NCBI RefSeq assembly: GCF_900104525.1
Contig: NZ_LT629711.1
Span: forward strand, 1,984,001 to 2,048,000
Reading direction: 5' to 3'
Origin: Pedococcus dokdonensis
GTDB lineage: Bacteria; Actinomycetota; Actinomycetes; Actinomycetales; Dermatophilaceae
Length of the DNA stretch: 64,000 nucleotides
The notes beneath the pieces were generated by a model. That model worked only from the letters and a program-made list of their open reading frames with translations. It did no database searches and was not told where the DNA came from. Every line of letters starts with the position of its first letter. Position 1 is the first letter of the stretch. Shown in pieces: positions 61,421-64,000 of the stretch. Made by a program: the position numbers and the translations under genes.

Positions 61421-62260
61421 ATGGACAAAGTCGTCTCCACCGCGGCCGACGCCATCGACGGGATCGTCGACGGCTCCTCCCTCTCGGTGGGCGGGTTCGG
61501 GCTCTGTGGCATCCCGAGCGTGCTCATCGCGGCGATCCACGATGCGGGGGTGAAGGACCTCGAGGCGATCAGCAACAACTGCGGCGTCGACGACTGGGGT
61601 CTGGGCATCCTGTTGAAGGACAAGCGGATTCGCCGGATGGTCTCCTCCTACGTCGGGGAGAACAAGGAGTTCGAGCGCCAGTACCTCTCGGGCGAGCTCG
61701 AGGTCGAGCTCACCCCGCAGGGCACGCTGGCCGAGCGGCTGCGCGCCGGCGGCAGCGGGATCCCCGCCTTCTACACCGTGACCGGGGCCGGCACCCAGGT
61801 GGCCGAGGGCGGCCTGCCCTGGCTGTATGCCGCGGACGGCACCGTCGCGAAGTCGTCACCGGCCAAGGAGACCAAGGTCTTCGAGGTCGACGGACAGGAC
61901 AAGGAGTTCGTCCTCGAGCGTGCGATCGTCGCCGACTTCGGGCTGGTCCGGGCCTGGAAGGGCGACCGGCACGGCAACCTCGTGTTCAACCAGAGCGCCC
62001 GCAACTTCAACCCACTGGCCGCGATGGCCGGCCGGGTCACGGTGGCCGAGGTGGAGGAGCTGGTCGAGCCGGGCGAGCTCGACCCCGACTCGATCCACCT
62101 GCCGGGCATCTACGTGCACCGCGTCCTGCCGCTGACCGCCGACCAGGCGAAGGAGAAGCGGATCGAGCGCCGGACCGTGCGCCCCCGCCCCGAAGCCAAC
62201 CCCTCCGCTGCCGGCGCCGGCAGCGAGAGCCTGTCCTCGACCGACCGCCAGGAGGCCTGA
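61421..62260 (+). CDS. scoA: 3-oxoacid CoA-transferase subunit A
   Basis: A 279-residue alpha subunit of a class I CoA-transferase (succinyl-CoA:3-ketoacid type). Seen: [85 protein letters not shown]. It activates ketoacids such as acetoacetate with CoA from succinyl-CoA. The last ~20 residues are low-complexity. ATG 61421 is the natural start. The beta subunit follows after one base. Confidence 0.95.
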   Translation: MDKVVSTAADAIDGIVDGSSLSVGGFGLCGIPSVLIAAIHDAGVKDLEAISNNCGVDDWGLGILLKDKRIRRMVSSYVGENKEFERQYLSGELEVELTPQGTLAERLRAGGSGIPAFYTVTGAGTQVAEGGLPWLYAADGTVAKSSPAKETKVFEVDGQDKEFVLERAIVADFGLVRAWKGDRHGNLVFNQSARNFNPLAAMAGRVTVAEVEELVEPGELDPDSIHLPGIYVHRVLPLTADQAKEKRIERRTVRPRPEANPSAAGAGSESLSSTDRQEA

Positions 62261-62261
62261 G

Positions 62262-62900
62262 ATGGCACTGACCCGTGAGCAGATGGCCGCGCGTGCGGCC
62301 GCCGAGCTGTCCGACGGCTCCTACGTCAACCTCGGCATCGGGCTGCCGACGCTGGTCCCCAACTACGTGCCCGACGACGTCGAGATCGTGCTCCAGTCCG
62401 AGAACGGCATCCTCGGGGTCGGCGCCTATCCCGTTGACGGGGAAGAGGACCCCGACCTGATCAACGCCGGCAAGGAGACCGTGACGCTGCGTCGGGGTTC
62501 CTCGTTCTTCGACTCGGCGACGTCGTTCGGGATGATCCGCGGCGGCAAGGTCGACGCCGCCATCCTCGGCGCCATGCAGGTGTCGGCCAAGGGCGACATC
62601 GCCAACTGGATGATCCCCGGCAAGATGGTCAAGGGCATGGGCGGCGCGATGGACCTGGTCCACGGTGCGAAGAAGGTCATCGTCCTGATGGAGCACAACG
62701 CCAAGGACGGCTCCTACAAGATCGTCGACGAGTGCTCGCTCCCCTACACCGGTCGCGGTGTCGTGCAGCGCATCATCACCGACCTCTGCGTCTTCGACGT
62801 CACCGAGGACGGGCTGGTGCTGCGCGAGCTCGCCGAGGGCGTGACCGAGGACGAGGTCCGCGCGAAGACCGAGCCGGCCTTCACCGTCGACCTCGGCTAG
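62262..62900 (+). CDS. scoB: 3-oxoacid CoA-transferase subunit B
   Basis: A 212-residue beta subunit. The catalytic Glu47 lies in [11 protein letters not shown]; other blocks are [47 protein letters not shown] and [24 protein letters not shown] sits 6 bases before ATG 62262. It is cotranscribed with scoA. Downstream lie a short gap and the 14-bp tandem repeat. Confidence 0.96.
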   Translation: MALTREQMAARAAAELSDGSYVNLGIGLPTLVPNYVPDDVEIVLQSENGILGVGAYPVDGEEDPDLINAGKETVTLRRGSSFFDSATSFGMIRGGKVDAAILGAMQVSAKGDIANWMIPGKMVKGMGGAMDLVHGAKKVIVLMEHNAKDGSYKIVDECSLPYTGRGVVQRIITDLCVFDVTEDGLVLRELAEGVTEDEVRAKTEPAFTVDLG

Positions 62901-62935
62901 CCGACCGCCGGGCGGCTGGCGCCCGCCCGGCGACC

Positions 62936-63019
62936 GTCAGCGCAGGATGGTCAGCGCAGGATGGTCAGCGCAGGATGGTCAGCGCAGGATGGTCAGCGCA
63001 GGATGGTCAGCGCAGGATG
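62936..63019. repeat. Six perfect copies of a 14-bp tandem repeat covering a stop codon
   Basis: GTCAGCGCAGGATG repeats at 62936, 62950, 62964, 62978, 62992 and 63006. On the reverse strand each copy contains CATCCTGCGCTGA, so the last copy encodes the last residues (I-L-R) and stop of the reverse gene ending at 63007, and the others lie behind it as non-coding copies. Since 14 is not a multiple of 3, frame changes between copies. The array is probably variable in length. Confidence 0.95.
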
Positions 63020-64000
63020 GTGGAGAAGATCTGCCAGCCGTTGCCGACGACGACCCTGGGCTTCCACCCGCCCGCCCCGTTGCCGGGGTAGAGGTAGAGC
63101 AGCCCTGAGGAGGTGCGGGCCAGGACGTCGGCCTTGCCGTCGCCGTTGAAGTCGCCGCCGCTCGTCAGTGCCGTGAAGATGTCCCACCCCTTGCCGACCT
63201 GGACGGCCGGCTTCCACCCACCGGTGCCGTCACCGGCATACAGCAAGAACGTGCCGTCGGCCTTGCGCGCCAGCACATCCGGGTGACCGTCGCCGGTGAA
63301 GTCCCCGGGGCTGAGGACGGAGGTGAAGATGTTCCACCCACCACCGATCGTCCGGTAGCCCTTGAAACCGCCGGCGCCGTTGCCGGAGTAGAGCCACAGG
63401 GCACCGTCGCTCGCGCGTCGGGCGATGAGGTCGGTGAGCCCGTCGCCGTCGAAGTCGCCGACCGGGAGGACCAGGTTGTGCATGGTCCACCCGGCGCCGA
63501 TCTTCTTGGCCGCGCCGAAGGTGCCGTTGCCGAGCCCGCTTCGCAGGTAGAGGTTTCCGGCGGTGTCCTGCACGACCACGTCGCTGACCGTGTCGGCGTC
63601 CCAGGTGCCGGCGGTCAGCGCCTTCGCGTAGGAGTTCCACCCACTGGGCTCGGCCACCGTCGTGGGGTTCCAGCCGCCCTTGCCGTTGCCGGAGTAGACG
63701 CGCAGCGCCCCGGTGCTGGCCACGACGGCGAGGACGTCCATCTTCGCGTCGCCCGTGACGTCGCGCGGGAACGACGACGCCGACTCGAGCCGGGGCGCGA
63801 ACCAGTCACTCCACGTGTGCCCGAACACGCTGCGCAGCGACGAGACGCTCGGGCTCACCGATCCCTTGGTCCCGGTGATGGTGGCGCCGAGGACCCGGCC
63901 ACCCTGGTCGCCGAGACCGTTGCGGGAGGTGATCGTCATGGTGCGGAAGGACCCGATGGTCGGATAGCTGGACTCGATGGTCGAGGTCGAGATCGTCTGC
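63007..64000 (-). CDS. Exported SpoIID-like and FG-GAP repeat protein (5' part beyond window)
   Basis: The frame is open to the right edge, so the true start is outside the window. At the far end TISTSTIESSYPTIGSFRTMTITSRNGLGDQGGRVLGATITGTKGSV and SLRSVFGHTWSDWFAPRLES resemble the end of a SpoIID/LytB domain (R-S-x-F-G/L-x-S-x-W-F). Then follow about five FG-GAP/VCBS repeats, each with a D-x-x-x-D-x-x-x-D calcium-like loop (DFDGDGLTDLIARR, DFTGDGHPDVLARK, DFNGDGKADVLART) and the motif YSGNGxGGW. It is probably secreted and wall-related. The stop lies within the 14-bp tandem repeat. Confidence 0.72.
   Translation of the reverse strand, partial: QTISTSTIESSYPTIGSFRTMTITSRNGLGDQGGRVLGATITGTKGSVSPSVSSLRSVFGHTWSDWFAPRLESASSFPRDVTGDAKMDVLAVVASTGALRVYSGNGKGGWNPTTVAEPSGWNSYAKALTAGTWDADTVSDVVVQDTAGNLYLRSGLGNGTFGAAKKIGAGWTMHNLVLPVGDFDGDGLTDLIARRASDGALWLYSGNGAGGFKGYRTIGGGWNIFTSVLSPGDFTGDGHPDVLARKADGTFLLYAGDGTGGWKPAVQVGKGWDIFTALTSGGDFNGDGKADVLARTSSGLLYLYPGNGAGGWKPRVVVGNGWQIFSTILR

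Noticed and set aside
63007..63939. A complete 310-codon gene starting at 63939
   Set aside because: The frame stays open to the window edge with domain-like sequence, so ATG 63937-63939 is internal and the gene is partial.

Overview
The window is high-GC DNA with dense, mostly overlapping genes and many GTG starts. Its markers are actinobacterial: MtrA/MtrB/LpqB, a WhiB2-type Fe-S regulator, the F420 genes fbiA and fbiB/cofE, DUF3499, DUF3105, DUF5719 and TIGR03089. The order lpqB-mtrB-mtrA ... ahcY ... SIS isomerase-Trm112-manB-DUF3499-zincin ... whiB2-fbiA-fbiB follows the order I recall around Rv3244c-Rv3262 of Mycobacterium tuberculosis. The Tad-type pseudopilins and the overall style suggest a Micrococcales actinomycete (Intrasporangiaceae-like). 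That assignment is inference.

Region 1 (1-9.1 kb). lpqB (cut by the left edge), mtrB and mtrA form a reverse-strand operon. Two TadE/TadG-type pseudopilin clusters then face each other: 3.9-5.7 kb on + and 6.3-9.1 kb on -. Between them are two terminator-like hairpins that enclose six tandem, internally palindromic units of 83-84 bp. Region 2 (9.2-14.3 kb): a GT-C-like membrane protein, an acyltransferase-3, S-adenosylhomocysteinase and an Asp-rich protein. Region 3 (14.5-23.1 kb): one co-directional surface-glycan operon with glycosyltransferases, DUF2304, a sugar aminotransferase, a methyltransferase, a Wzx-like flippase and a GNAT-WbqC fusion. Its distal part is visibly lower in GC.

Region 4 (23.2-33.5 kb): DUF808, two large membrane proteins, YbaK, a reverse ROK-CutC-asparaginase operon, and a divergent five-gene operon. 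That operon consists of small membrane proteins, a DCC thiol protein and a TetR regulator, and is preceded by two matching palindromic operators. Region 5 (33.6-48.8 kb): the mannose/sugar-phosphate block (SIS, Trm112, manB), DUF3499, a zincin-family protein, a GT-C-like protein, DUF5719 and a very large GT2 membrane protein, then whiB2, the F420 genes, a DNA glycosylase and DUF3105.

Region 6 (48.9-64 kb): a second glycan operon (methyltransferase, UPF0104 membrane protein, GT4 with a C-terminal methyltransferase-like domain, GT2). It is followed by a defence-like protein gene bracketed by two related hairpins, an inositol-phosphatase-like enzyme, a GT-C protein, a TagD-like cytidylyltransferase, TIGR03089, a secreted peptidoglycan-binding protein, the 3-oxoacid CoA-transferase pair, and a SpoIID-like/FG-GAP protein cut by the right edge. 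The last gene's stop codon lies in a 14-bp tandem repeat. No rRNA, tRNA, CRISPR array, transposase, integrase or replication origin was recognised. The dominant theme is envelope construction: surface glycans, pseudopili, wall binding, and MtrAB/WhiB2 control of envelope and division.
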